This document shows, one piece after another, positions 24,328 through 37,507 of a stretch of DNA of 64,000 nucleotides. Origin of the DNA: Nemertoderma westbladi (Eukaryota > Xenacoelomorpha > Nemertodermatida > Nemertodermatidae); the NCBI GenBank assembly GCA_032718475.1, contig JAUCBJ010008363.1:248001-312000 (forward strand), in the 5' to 3' direction. Both the position numbers and the translations under genes were made by a program. The notes under the pieces are model-generated. The model was given only the letters and a program-made list of their open reading frames with translations. It searched no databases and had not been told where the DNA came from. Numbering within the stretch: the first letter of the stretch is position 1; each line of letters starts with the position of its first letter.

Positions 24328-27300
24328 AGTGAAGAGATTAGTAGCCTATCTCCCTGTTAATATTGTTGTGTTCTAGAATATTTATTATAGTTTCTTTGTA
24401 TTGCCAAAGAGACTGGAGCTGAAGTTAATATATAATGCAACAATTCACCTCAAGTATCTCAGCTATTTCATGAACATAATGAAGTATTAAAGACATGTCA
24501 AAATCCTTGGTGTTTTTCAGCAATAATTAATCATAATATCCTTTGATTTTTTTCAAAAACCACATCGATTTTCATATTCATGACTTCTATCCCAGTCCAC
24601 AAGATAAAGAATCTTAAACGAAAGTCAAAAAACAGGTAACACTTACATTAGAAGTAATCAGCTGTTATTTGCTTCGTCTTTCCCCTGGAGGTGGTTAAAT
24701 TTTGATTGTGTCAAAACACCCCTCCCAATCTGTGGCTGTCTGAGTGGAGAGATAAGTAGCCTATCTCCCTGTTAATCTTGTTGTGGTCTAGAATATTTAT
24801 TATAGTTTCATCGTATTGCCAAAGCGGCTGGAGCCAAGGTTAATATGTATTGCAATAATTCACCTCAAATTTCTCAGCTATTTCATGAATATAATGAGTA
24901 TTAAAGCCATGTTAAAATCCTTGGAGTTTTTCAGCAATAGTTTATCAAAATATCCTCAGATTTTTTTCAAAAACCACATCGATTTTCATATTTATAACTT
25001 CTAACCCAATCCATGAGATAGATAATCTTAAACGAAAGTCATAAGAACAGGTAACACTTTCATTTATAGAAGTAATCAGCTGTTATTTGCTTCGTCTTTC
25101 CCCAGGAGATGGATGAAATTTGATTGCGTCGGAACACCCCCTATTTGAGGCTCTCAGAGTGGAGAGAAAAGTAGCCTATTACCCTGTAAATATTTTTGTG
25201 TTCTAGAATATTTATTATAGTTTCATCGTATTGCCAAAGCGGCTGGAGCCGAAATTAAAATGTAATGCAATAATTCACCTCAAATATCTCAGCTATTTCA
25301 TGAATATAATGAGTATTAAATCCTTGTCAAAATCCTTGGTGTTTTTCAGCAACAATTTATTAAAATCTCTTTTGATTTTTTACAAAAAACGACATCGATT
25401 TTCATATTTATAACTTCTAACCCACCCCAAGAGATAGACAATCTTAAACGAAAGTCAAAAGAACAGGTAACACTTACATTTATAGAAGTAATCAGCTATT
25501 CTTTGCTTCGCCTTTCCTCTGGAGATGGATGAATTTTGATTCCGTTGGAACACCCCCTTTTTGAGGCTCTAAGAGTGAAGAGATAAGTAGCCTATTTCCG
25601 TGTTAATATTGTTCTGTTGTACAATATTTATTATAGTTTCATCGTATTGCCAAAGCGGCTGGAGCCGAAGTTAATATGTGATACAATAATTAACCTCAAA
25701 TTTCTCAGCTATTTCATGAATATAATGAGTATTAAAGCCATGTCAAAATCCTTGGGGTTTTTCAGCAATAATTTATCAAAATATCCTCAGATTTTTTTCA
25801 AAAACCACATCGATTTTCATATTTATAACTTCTAACCCACTCCATGAGATAGAGAATCTTAAATGAAAGTCAAAAGAACAGGTAACACTTACATTTATAG
25901 AAGTAATCAGCTGTTCTTTGCTTCGTCTTTCCCCTGGAGATGGATGAATTTTGATTGCGTCGGAACACCCCCTTTCTGAGGCTTTCAGAGTGAAGAGAAA
26001 AGTAGCCTATCTCCCTGTTAATATTGTTGTGTTCTAGAATATTTATTATAGTTTCATCGTATTGCCAAAGCGGCTGGAGCCAAAGTTAATATGTAATGCA
26101 ATAATTCACCTCAAATTTCTCAGCTATTTCATGAATATAATGAGTATTAAAGCCATGTCAAAATCCTTGGGGTTTTTTTCAGCAATAATTTATCAAAATA
26201 TCCTCTGATTTATTTTAAAAACCACATCGATTTTCATATTTATAACTTCTAACCCACTCCACGAGATAGATAATCTTAAACGAAAGTCATAAGAACAGGT
26301 AACACTTTCATTTATAGAAGTAATCAGCTGTTATTTGCCTCGTCTTTCCCCAGGAGATAGATGAATTTTGATTGCGTCAGAACACCCCCTTTTTGAGGCT
26401 CTCAGAGTGAAGAGATAAGTAGCCTATTTCCCTGTTAATATTGTTTTGTTGTAGAATATTTATTATAGCTTCATCTTTATTGCTAATGTGGCTGGAGTTA
26501 AAGTTATTATGTAATGCAATAATTCCCCTCAAATATCTCAGTTTTTTCATGAATATAATAAAGTATTAAAGCCATGTCAAAATCCTTGGGGTTTTTCAGC
26601 AATAATTTATCAAAATATCCTCAGATTTTTTACAAAAAACGACATCGATTTTCATATTTATAACTTCTAACCCACTCCACGAGATAGAGAATCTTAAACG
26701 AAAGTCATAAGAACAGGTAACACTTACATTTATAGAAGTAATCAGCTGTTCTTTGCTTCGTCTTTCCCCTGGAGATGGATGAATTTTGATTGCGTCGGAA
26801 CACCCCCTTTTTGAGGCTCTCAGAGTGAAGAGATAAGTAGCCTATCTCCCTGTTAATATTGTTGTATTCTAGAATATTTATTATAGTTTCATCATATTGC
26901 CAAAGCGGCTGGAGCCGAAGTTAATATGTGATACAATAATTCACCTCAAATTTCTCAGCTATTTCATGAATATAATGAGTATTAAAGCTATGTCAAAATC
27001 CTTGGGGTTTTTCAGAAATAATTTATCAAAATATCCTCAGGTTTTTTACAAAAAACGACATTGATTTTCATATTTATAACTTCTAACCCACTCCAGAGAT
27101 AGAGAATCTTAAACGAAAGTCATAAGAGCAGGTAACACTTAAATTTATAGAAGTAATCAGCTGTTCTTTGCTTCGTCTTTCCCCTGGAGATGGATGAATT
27201 TTGATTGTGTCAGAACACCCCCTTTTTGAGGCTCTCAGAGTGAAGAGATAAGTAGCCTATTTCCCTGTTAATATTGTTTTGTTGTAGAATATTTATTATA

Positions 27301-28777
27301 GCTTCATCTTTATTGCTAATGTGGCTGGAGTTAAAGTTATTATGTAATGCAATAATTCCCCTCAAATATCTCAGTTTTTTCATGAATATAATAAAGTATT
27401 AAAGCCATGTCAAAATCCTTGGGGTTTTTCAGCAATAATTTATCAAAATATCCTCAGATTTTTTACAAAAAACGACATCGATTTTCATATTTATAACTTC
27501 TAACCCACTCCACGAGATAGAGAATCTTAAACGAAAGTCATAAGAACAGGTAACACTTACATTTATAGAAGTAATCAGCTGTTCTTTGCTTCGTCTTTCC
27601 CCTGGAGATGGATGAATTTTGATTGCGTCGGAACACCCCGTTTTTGAGGCTCTCAGAGTGAAGAGATAAGTAGCCTATCTCCCTGTTAATATTGTTGTAT
27701 TCTAGAATATTTATTATAGTTTCATCATATTGCCAAAGCGGCTGGAGCCGAAATTAATATGTAATGCAATAATTCACCTCAAATTTCTCAGCTATTTCAT
27801 GAATATAATGAGTATTAAAGCCATGTCAAAATCCTTGGGGTTTTTCAGCAATAATTTATCAAAATATCCTCAGATTTTTTACAAAAAACCACATCGATTT
27901 TCATATTTATAACTTCTAACCCACTCCACGAGATAGAGAATCTTAAACGAAAGTCATAAGAACAGGTAACACTTACATTTATAGAAGTAATCAGCTGTTC
28001 TTTGCTTCGTCTTTCCCCAGCAGGTGGATGAATTTTGATTGTGTCGGAACACCCCCTTTTTGAGGCTCTCAGAGTGAAGAGATAAGTAGCCTATCTCCCT
28101 GTTAATATTGTTGTATTCTAGAATATTTATTATAGTTTCATCATATTGCCAAAGCGGCTGGAGCCGAAATTAATATGTAATGCAATAATTCACCTCAAAT
28201 TTCTCAGCTATTTCATGAATATAATGAGTATTAAAGCCATGTCAAAATCCTTGGGGTTTTTCAGCAATAATTTATCAAAATATCCTCAGATTTTTTACAA
28301 AAAACCACATCGATTTTCATATTTATAACTTCTAACCCACTCCACGAGATAGAGAATCTTAAACGAAAGTCATAAGAACAGGTAACACTTACATTTATAG
28401 AAGTAATCAGCTGTTCTTTGCTTCGTCTTTCCCCTGGAGATGGATGAATTTTGATTGCGTCGGAACACCCCCTTTCTGAGGCTTTCAGAGTGAAGAGAAA
28501 AGTAGCCTATCTCCCTGTTAATATTGTTGTGTTCTAGAATATTTATTATAGTTTCATCGTATTGCCAAAGCGGGTGGAGCCAAAGTTAATATGTAATGCA
28601 ATAATTCACCTCAAATTTCTCAGCTATTTCATGAATATAATGAGTATTAAAGCCATGTCAAAATCCTTGGGGTTTTTCAGCAATAATTTATCAAAATATC
28701 CTCTGATTTATTTCAAAAACCACATCGATTTTCATATTTATAACTTCTAACCCACTCCACGAGATAGATAATCTTAA

Positions 28778-29255
28778 CCCTATCCATACCGGGGTACTTT
28801 AGACGCTCCACCTACCGGGGGGGGGACTTTTGGGGACGTAAAGTTTGGAAGCATATAACTTTGTGTGGTGTAATGATATCACTTTAAAGTAAAAAGTTTT
28901 AGATACAAAATTTATTCCTCTATCCAAATATGCCACACACTAATGCTGAAATATAATATTTATATACTATAATTATGTTTAAATTGATTTTAAATTTATA
29001 TTAAATTGATTGAATTTTAAATTTCCCGCCTATAATAGTTCAGCAATAATATGACAGTTTCAGAGACAGGTCAGTTTACGAGTCATTTTCATGGTCATAA
29101 ATAATAATATGAAAATTAATTTTTGTTTTAAGATAAAGAATAATAAATTTTAGGAAAAGTAACGGAATTTCACTTGCAATAAATGTGGTTTGGCTTTGAA
29201 CCAAGCAATCAAATAAAGTGCGTCTCCAAAAGTCCCCCCCCCGGTATGGATAGGG
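28778..29255. mobile_element. piggyBac-like non-autonomous TTAA element 3
   Basis: A 478-bp insertion between duplicated TTAA sites (28774-28777 and 29256-29259). Both tips read CCCTATCCATACCGGGG inward. The left end has a spacer after the tip and then a second inner motif (TACCGGGGGGGGGACTTTTG). The right end has the motif fused to the tip. It therefore has the same asymmetric design as elements 1 and 2 but lies in the opposite orientation. The interior is very AT-rich, with no frame worth calling. Element 3 is the shortest of the three and its tips are identical over at least 17 bp. Confidence 0.85.
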
Positions 29256-30292
29256 TTAAACGAAAGTCATAAGAACAGGTAACACTTTCATTTATAGAAG
29301 TAATCAGCTGTTATTTGCCTCGTCTTTCCCCAGGAGATGGATGAATTTTGATTGCGTCAGAACACCCCCTTTTTGAGGCTCTCAGAGTGAAGAGATAAGT
29401 AGCCTATTTCCCTGTTAATATTGTTCTGTTGTAGAATATTTATTATAGCTTCATCTTTATTGCTAATGTGGCTGGAGTTAAAGTTATTATGTAATTCAAT
29501 AATTCCCCTCAAATATCTCAGTTTTTTCATGAATATAATAAAGTATTAAAGCCATGTCAAAATCCTTGGGGTTTTTCAGCAATAATTTATCAATATATCC
29601 TCAGATTTTTTACAAAAAACGACATCGATTTTCATATTTATAACTTCTAACCCACTCCACGAGATAGAGAATCTTAAACGAAAGTCATAAGAACAGGTAA
29701 CACTTACATTTATAGAAGTAATCAGCTGTTCTTTGCTTCGTCTTTCCCCTGGAGATGGATGAATTTTGATTGCGTCGGAACACCCCCTTTTTGAGGCTCT
29801 CAGAGTGAAGAGATAAGTAGCCTATCTCCCTGTTAATATTGTTGTATTCTAGAATATTTATTATAGTTTCATCATATTGCCAAAGCGGCTGGAGCCGAAG
29901 TTAATATGTGATACAATAATTCACCTCAAATTTCTCAGCTATTTCATGAATATAATGAGTATTAAAGCTATGTCAAAATCCTTGGGGTTTTTCAGAAATA
30001 ATTTATCAAAATATCCTCAGGTTTTTTACAAAAAACGACATTGATTTTCATATTTATAACTTCTAACCCACTCCACGAGATAGAGAATCTTAAACGAAAG
30101 TCATAAGAACAGGTAACACTTTCATTTATAGAAGTAATCAGCTGTTATTTGCTTCGTCTTTCCCCAGGAGATGGATGAAATTTGATTGCGTCGGAACACC
30201 CCCTTTTTGAGGCTCTCAGAGTGGAGAGAAAAGTAGCCTATCTCCCTGTTAATATTGTTGTATTCTAGAATATTTATTATAGTTTCATCATA

Positions 30293-33200
30293 TTGCCAAA
30301 GCGGCTGGAGCTAAAGTTAATATGTGATACAATAATTCACCTCAAATTTCTCAGCTATTTCATGAATATAATGAGTATTAAAGCCATGTTAAAATCCTTG
30401 GAGTTTTTCAGCAATAGTTTATCAAAATATCCTCAGATTTTTTTCAAAAACCACATCGATTTTCATATTTATAACTTCTAACCCACTCCATGAGATAGAT
30501 AATCTTAAACGAAAGTCATAAGAACAGGTAACACTTTCATTTATAGAAGTAATCAGCTGTTATTTGCTTCGTCTTTCCCCAGGAGATGGATGAAATTTGA
30601 TTGCGTCGGAACACCCCCTTTTTGAGGCTCTCAGAGTGGAGAGAAAAGTAGCCTATCTCCCTGTTAATATTGTTCTGTTGTAGAATATTTATTATAGCTT
30701 CATCTTTATTGCTAATGTGGCTGGAGTTAAAGTTATTATGTAATGCAATAATTCCCCTCAAATATCTCAGTTTTTTCATGAATATAATAAAGTATTAAAG
30801 CCATGTCAAAATCCTTGGGGTTTTTCAGCAATAATTTATCAAAATATCCTCAGATTTTTTACAAAAAACGACATCGATTTTCATATTTATAACTTCTAAC
30901 CCACTCCACGAGATAGAGAATCTTAAACGAAAGTCATAAGAACAGGTAACACTTACATTTATAGAAGTAATCAGCTGTTCTTTGCTTCGTCTTTCCCCTG
31001 GAGATGGATGAATTTTGATTGCGTCGGAACACCCCCTTTTTGAGGCTCTCAGAGTGAAGAGATAAGTAGCCTATCTCCCTGTTAATATTGTTGTATTCTA
31101 GAATATTTATTATAGTTTCATCATATTGCCAAAGCGGATGGAGCCGAAGTTAATATGTGATACAATAATTCACCTCAAATTTCTCAGCTATTTCATGAAT
31201 ATAATGAGTATTAAAGCTATGTCAAAATCCTTGGGGTTTTTCAGAAATAATTTATCAAAATATCCTCAGGTTTTTTACAAAAAACGACATTGATTTTCAT
31301 ATTTATAACTTCTAACCCACTCCAGAGATAGAGAATCTTAAACGAAAGTCATAAGAGCAGGTAACACTTACATTTATAGAAGTAATCAGCTGTTCTTTGC
31401 TTCGTCTTTCCCCTGGAGATGGATGAATTTTGATTGTGTCAGAACACCCCCTTTTTGAGGCTCTCAGAGTGAAGAGATAAGTAGCCTATTTCCCTGTTAA
31501 TATTGTTTTGTTGTAGAATATTTATTATAGCTTCATCTTTATTGCTAATGTGGCTGGAGTTAAAGTTATTATGTAATGCAATAATTCCCCTCAAATATCT
31601 CAGTTTTTTCATGAATATAATAAAGTATTAAAGCCATGTCAAAATCCTTGGGGTTTTTCAGCAATAATTTATCAAAATATCCTCAGATTTTTTACAAAAA
31701 ACGACATCGATTTTCATATTTATAACTTCTAACCCACTCCACGAGATAGAGAATCTTAAACGAAAGTCATAAGAACAGGTAACACTTACATTTATAGAAG
31801 TAATCAGCTGTTCTTTGCTTCGTCTTTCCCCTGGAGATGGATGAATTTTGATTGCGTCGGAACACCCCCTTTTTGAGGCTCTCAGAGTGAAGAGATAAGT
31901 AGCCTATCTCCCTGTTAATATTGTTGTATTCTAGAATATTTATTATAGTTTCATCATATTGCCAAAGCGGCTGGAGCCGAAATTAATATGTAATGCAATA
32001 ATTCACCTCAAATTTCTCAGCTATTTCATGAATATAATGAGTATTAAAGCCATGTCAAAATCCTTGGGGTTTTTCAGCAATAATTTATCAAAATATCCTC
32101 AGATTTTTTACAAAAAACCACATCGATTTTCATATTTATAACTTCTAACCCACTCCACGAGATAGAGAATCTTAAACGAAAGTCATAAGAACAGGTAACA
32201 CTTACATTTATAGAAGTAATCAGCTGTTCTTTGCTTCGTCTTTCCCCTGGAGATGGATGAATTTTGATTGCGTCGGAACACCCCCTTTCTGAGGCTTTCA
32301 GAGTGAAGAGAAAAGTAGCCTATCTCCCTGTTAATATTGTTGTGTTCTAGAATATTTATTATAGTTTCATCGTATTGCCAAAGCGGCTGGAGCCAAAGTT
32401 AATATGTAATGCAATAATTCACCTCAAATTTCTAAGCTATTTCATGAATATAATGAGTATTAAAGCCATGTCAAAATCCTTGGGGTTTTTCAGCAATAAT
32501 TTATCAAAATATCCTCTGATTTATTTCAAAAACCACATCGATTTTCATATTTATAACTTCTAACCCACTCCACGAGATAGATAATCTTAAACGAAAGTCA
32601 TAAGAACAGGTAACACTTTCATTTATAGAAGTAATCAGCTGTTATTTGCCTCGTCTTTCCCCAGGAGATGGATGAATTTTGATTGCGTCAGAACACCCCC
32701 TTTTTGAGGCTCTCAGAGTGAAGAGATAAGTAGCCTATTTCCCTGTTAATATTGTTCTGTTGTAGAATATTTATTATAGCTTCATCTTTATTGCTAATGT
32801 GGCTGGAGTTAAAGTGATTATGTAATGCAATAATTCCCCTCAAATATCTCAGTTTTTTCATGAATATAATAAAGTATTAAAGCCATGTCAAAATCCTTGG
32901 GGTTTTTCAGCAATAATTTATCAAAATATCCTCAGATTTTTTACAAAAAACGACATCGATTTTCATATTTATAACTTCTAACCCACTCCACGAGATAGAG
33001 AATCTTAAACGAAAGTCATAAGAACAGGTAACACTTACATTTATAGAAGTAATCAGCTGTTCTTTGCTTCGTCTTTCCCCTGGAGATGGATGAATTTTGA
33101 TTGCGTCGGAACACCCCCTTTTTGAGGCTCTCAGAGTGGAGAGAAAAGTAGCCTATCTCCCTGTTAATATTGTTGTATTCTAGAATATTTATTATAGTTT

Positions 33201-33623
33201 CATCATATTGCCAAAGCGGCTGGAGCTAAAGTTAATATGTGATACAATAATTCACCTCAAATTTCTCAGCTATTTCATGAATATAATGAGTATTAAAGCT
33301 ATGTCAAAATCCTTGGGGTTTTTCAGAAATAATTTATCAAAATATCCTCAGGTTTTTTACAAAAAACGACATTGATTTTCATATTTATAACTTCTAACCC
33401 ACTCCACGAGATAGAGAATCTTAAACGAAAGTCATAAGAACAGGTAACACTTTCATTTATAGAAGTAATCAGCTGTTATTTGCTTCGTCTTTCCCCAGGA
33501 GATGGATGAAATTTGATTGCGTCGGAACACCCCCTTTTTGAGGCTCTCAGAGTGGAGAGAAAAGTAGCCTATCTCCCTGTTAATATTGTTGTATTCTAGA
33601 ATATTTATTATAGTTTCATCATA
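30293..33623 (+). repeat. Eight-monomer higher-order unit, 3331 bp
   Basis: The sequence from 30293 is repeated from 33624 with the same rare variants (GAGCTAAAGTTAATATGTGATAC, CATGTTAAAATCCTTGGAG, AGCAATAGTTTATC). The preceding half-unit near 28.1-30.3 kb matches 31.9-33.6 kb once TTAA element 3 is removed. This gives at least part of two successive copies. The exact boundaries of the unit cannot be fixed by eye. Confidence 0.7.
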
Positions 33624-36354
33624 TTGCCAAAGCGGCTGGAGCTAAAGTTAATATGTGATACAATAATTCACCTCAAATTTCTCAGCTATTTCATGAATAT
33701 AATGAGTATTAAAGCCATGTTAAAATCCTTGGAGTTTTTCAGCAATAGTTTATCAAAATATCCTCAGATTTTTTTCAAAAACCACATCGATTTTCATATT
33801 TATAACTTCTAACCCACTCCATGAGATAGATAATCTTAAACGAAAGTCATAAGAACAGGTAACACTTTCATTTATAGAAGTAATCAGCTGTTATTTGCTT
33901 CGTCTTTCCCCAGGAGATGGATGAAATTTGATTGCGTCGGAACACCCCCTTTTTGAGGCTCTCAGAGTGGAGAGAAAAGCAGCCTATCTCCCTGTTAATA
34001 TTGTTCTGTTGTAGAATATTTATTATAGCTTCATCTTTATTGCTAATGTGGCTGGAGTTAAAGTTATTATGTAATGCAATAATTCCCCTCAAATATCTCA
34101 GTTTTTTCATGAATATAATAAAGTATTAAAGCCATGTCAAAATCCTTGGGGTTTTTCAGCAATAATTTATCAAAATATCCTCAGATTTTTTACAAAAAAC
34201 GACATCGATTTTCATATTTATAACTTCTAACCCACTCCACGAGATAGAGAATCTTAAACGAAAGTCATAAGAACAGGTAACACTTACATTTATAGAAGTA
34301 ATCAGCTGTTCTTTGCTTCGTCTTTCCCCTGGAGATGGATGAATTTTGATTGCGTCGGAACACCCCCTTTTTGAGGCTCTCAGAGTGAAGAGATAAGTAG
34401 CCTATCTCCCTGTTAATATTGTTGTATTCTAGAATATTTATTATAGTTTCATCATATTGCCAAAGCGGTTGGAGCCGAAGTTAATATGTGATACAATAAT
34501 TCACCTCAAATTTCTCAGCTATTTTATGAATATAATGAGTATTAAAGCTACGTCAAAATCCTTGGGGTTTTTCAGAAATAATTTATCAAAATATCCTCTG
34601 ATTTTTTTCAAAAAACACATCGATTTTCATATTTATAACTTCTAACCCACTCCACGAGATAGGGAATCTTAAACGAAAGTCCTAAGAACAAGTAACACTT
34701 TCATTTATAGAAGTAATCAGCTGTTATTTGCTTCGTCTTTCCCCAGGAGATGGAAGAAATTTGATTGCGTCGGAACACCCCCTTTTTGATGCTCTCAGAG
34801 TGGAGAGAAAAGTAGCCTATCACCCTGTAAATATTTTTGTGTTCTAGAATATTTATTATAGTTTCATCGTATTGCCAAAGCGGCTGGAGCCGAAATTAAA
34901 ATGTAATGCAATAATTCACCTCAAATATCTCAGCTATTTCATGAATATAATGAGTATTAAATCCTTGTCAAAATCCTTGGTGTTTTTCAGCAATAATTTA
35001 TTAAAATCTCTTTTGATTTTTTACAAAAAACGACATCGATTTTCATATTTATAACTTCTAACCCACTCCAAGAGATAGACAATCTTAAACGAAAGTCAAA
35101 AGAACAGGTAACACTTACATTTATAGAAGTAATCAGCTATTCTTTGCTTCGCCTTTCCCCTGGAGATGGATGAATTTTGATTGCGTCGGAACACCCCCTT
35201 TTTGAGGCTCTCAGAGTGGACAGATAAGTAGCCTATTTCCCTGTTAATATTGTTCTGTTGTAGAATATTTATTATAGTTTCATCGTATTGCTAATGTGGC
35301 TGGAGTTAAAGTTATTATGTAATGCAATAATTCACCTCAAATATCTCAGTTATTTCAAGAACATAATGAAGTATTAAAGACATGTCAAAATCCTTGGGGT
35401 TTTTCAGCAATAATTTATCTAAAAATCCTCAGATTTTTTACAAAAAACGACATCGATTTTCATATTTATAACTTCTAACCCACTCCACGAGATAGAGAAT
35501 CTTAAACGAAAGTTATAAGAACAGGTAACACTTACATTTATAGAAGTAATCAGCTGTTAATTGCTTCGTCTTTCCCCAGGAGATGGATGAATTTTGATTG
35601 CGTCGGAACACCCCCTTTCTGAGGCTCTCAGAGTGGAGAGATAAGTAGCCTATCTCCCTGTTAATATTGTTGTGTTCTAGAATTTTTATTATAGTTTCAT
35701 CGTATTGCCAAAGCGGCTGGAGCCAAAGTTAATATGTAATGCAATAATTTACCTCAAATTTCTCAGCTATTTCATGAATATAATGAGTATTAAATCCTTG
35801 TCAAAATCCTTGGTGTTTTTCAGCAATAATTTATTAAAATCTCCTTTGATTTTTTACAAAAAACGACATCGATTTTCATATTCATCACTTCTAACCCACT
35901 CCAAGAGATAGACAATCTTAAACGAAAGTCAAAAAAACAGGTAACACTTACATCTATAGAAGTAATCAGCTATTCTTTGCTTCGCCTTTCCTCTGGAGAT
36001 GGATGAATTTTGATTCCGTCGGAACACCCCCTTTTTGAGGCTCTAAGAGTGAAGAGATAAGTAGCCTATTTCCGTGTTGATATTGTTCTGTTGTACAATA
36101 TTTATTATAGTTTCATCGTATTGCCAAAGCGGCTAGAGCCGAAGTTATTATGTGATACAATAATTAACCTCAAATTTCTCAGCTATTTCATGAATATAAT
36201 GAGTATTAAAGCCATGTCAAAATCCTTGGGGTTTTTCAGCAATAATTTATCAAAATATCCTCTGATTTTTTTCAAAAACCACATCGATTTTCATATATGT
36301 AACTTCTAACCCACTCCATAAGATAGAGAATCTTAAATGAAAGTCAAAAGAACA

Positions 36355-36371
36355 GGTAACACTGGTAACAC
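36355..36371 (+). repeat. Deletion junction of a shortened satellite monomer (copy 5)
   Basis: GGTAACACTGGTAACAC join, 12,044 bp after copy 4 and sharing its private flanking changes. It is part of the long-range block copy. Confidence 0.85.
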
Positions 36372-37445
36372 AGTGAAGAGATTAGTAGCCTATCTCCCTG
36401 TTAATATTGTTGTGTTCTAGAATATTTATTATAGTTTCTTTGTATTGCCAAAGAGACTGGAGCTGAAGTTAATATATAATGCAACAATTCACCTCAAGTA
36501 TCTCAGCTATTTCATGAACATAATGAAGTATTAAAGACATGTCAAAATCCTTGGTGTTTTTCAGCAATAATTAATCATAATATCCTTTGATTTTTTTCAA
36601 AAACCACATCGATTTTCATATTCATGACTTCTATCCCAGTCCACAAGATAAAGAATCTTAAACGAAAGTCAAAAAACAGGTAACACTTACATTAGAAGTA
36701 ATCAGCTGTTATTTGCTTCGTCTTTCCCCTGGAGGTGGTTAAATTTTGATTGTGTCAAAACACCCCTCCCAATCTGTGGCTGTCTGAGTGGAGAGATAAG
36801 TAGCCTATCTCCCTGTTAATCTTGTTGTGGTCTAGAATATTTATTATAGTTTCATCGTATTGCCAAAGCGGCTGGAGCCAAGGTTAATATGTATTGCAAT
36901 AATTCATCTCAAATTTCTCAGCTATTTCATGAATATAATGAGTATTAAAGCCATGTTAAAATCCTTGGAGTTTTTCAGCAATAGTTTATCAAAATATCCT
37001 CAGATTTTTTTCAAAAACCACATCGATTTTCATATTTATAACTTCTAACCCAATCCATGAGATAGATAATCTTAAACGAAAGTCATAAGAACAGGTAACA
37101 CTTTCATTTATAGAAGTAATCAGCTGTTATTTGCTTCGTCTTTCCCCAGGAGATGGATGAAATTTGATTGCGTCGGAACACCCCCATTTTGAGGCTCTCA
37201 GAGTGGAGAGAAAAGTAGCCTATTACCCTGTAAATATTGTTGTGTTCTAGAATATTTATTATAGTTTCATCGTATTGCCAAAGCGGCTGGAGCCGAAATT
37301 AAAATGTAATGTAATAATTCACCTCAAATATCTCAGCTATTTCATGAATATAATGAGTATTAAATCCTTGTCAAAATCCTTGGTGTTTTTCAGCAACAAT
37401 TTATTAAAATCTCTTTTGATTTTTTACAAAAAACGACATCGATTT

Positions 37446-37456
37446 TCATATTTATA
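37446..37456. repeat. Target-site duplication (left copy) of the non-LTR element
   Basis: TCATATTTATA, matched at 39923-39933. Removing everything from 37457 to 39933 restores the ordinary satellite reading CATATTTATAACTTCTAACC, as expected for target-primed reverse transcription. Confidence 0.88.
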
Positions 37457-37477
37457 CTACTACTACTACTACTACTA
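37457..37477 (-). repeat. (CTA)7 tail of the non-LTR element
   Basis: Seven CTA units on the + strand, i.e. TAG repeats at the 3' end of the minus-strand element, directly abutting the target duplication. Several non-LTR clades end in short tandem repeats rather than poly(A). Confidence 0.85.
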
Positions 37478-37507
37478 GGATCGGCATGCTGCATTGCAGC
37501 TGCATTT

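Larger units (their letters stand above)
22367..28777 (+). repeat. Satellite array, block 4
   Basis: About 15-16 monomers. It begins with a perfect-looking two-monomer (833-bp) duplication (22371 and 23204). It continues with a block repeated at an offset of exactly 12,044 bp in block 5 (anchors 23661/35705, 24047/36091, 24816/36860, 25231/37275). A shortened monomer lies at 24311. The block ends at TTAA 28774-28777, the target of the third piggyBac-like element. No gene seen. Confidence 0.96.
29256..37456 (+). repeat. Satellite array, block 5
   Basis: About 20 monomers. Anchors 30293/33624 and the following ~490 bp recur 3331 bp apart. Anchors 28146/31959 and 28562/32375 recur 3813 bp apart, which is 3331 plus the 482 bp contributed by TTAA element 3 and its duplicated target. 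So an eight-monomer unit has been duplicated. A shortened monomer lies at 36355. The array is cut at 37456 by the non-LTR insertion within CATATTTATAACTTC. No gene seen. Confidence 0.96.

Noticed and set aside
30537-30779. 80-codon minus-strand frames at 30537 and 33868
   Set aside because: Antisense frames through ordinary monomers. They recur only because the 3331-bp block is duplicated.
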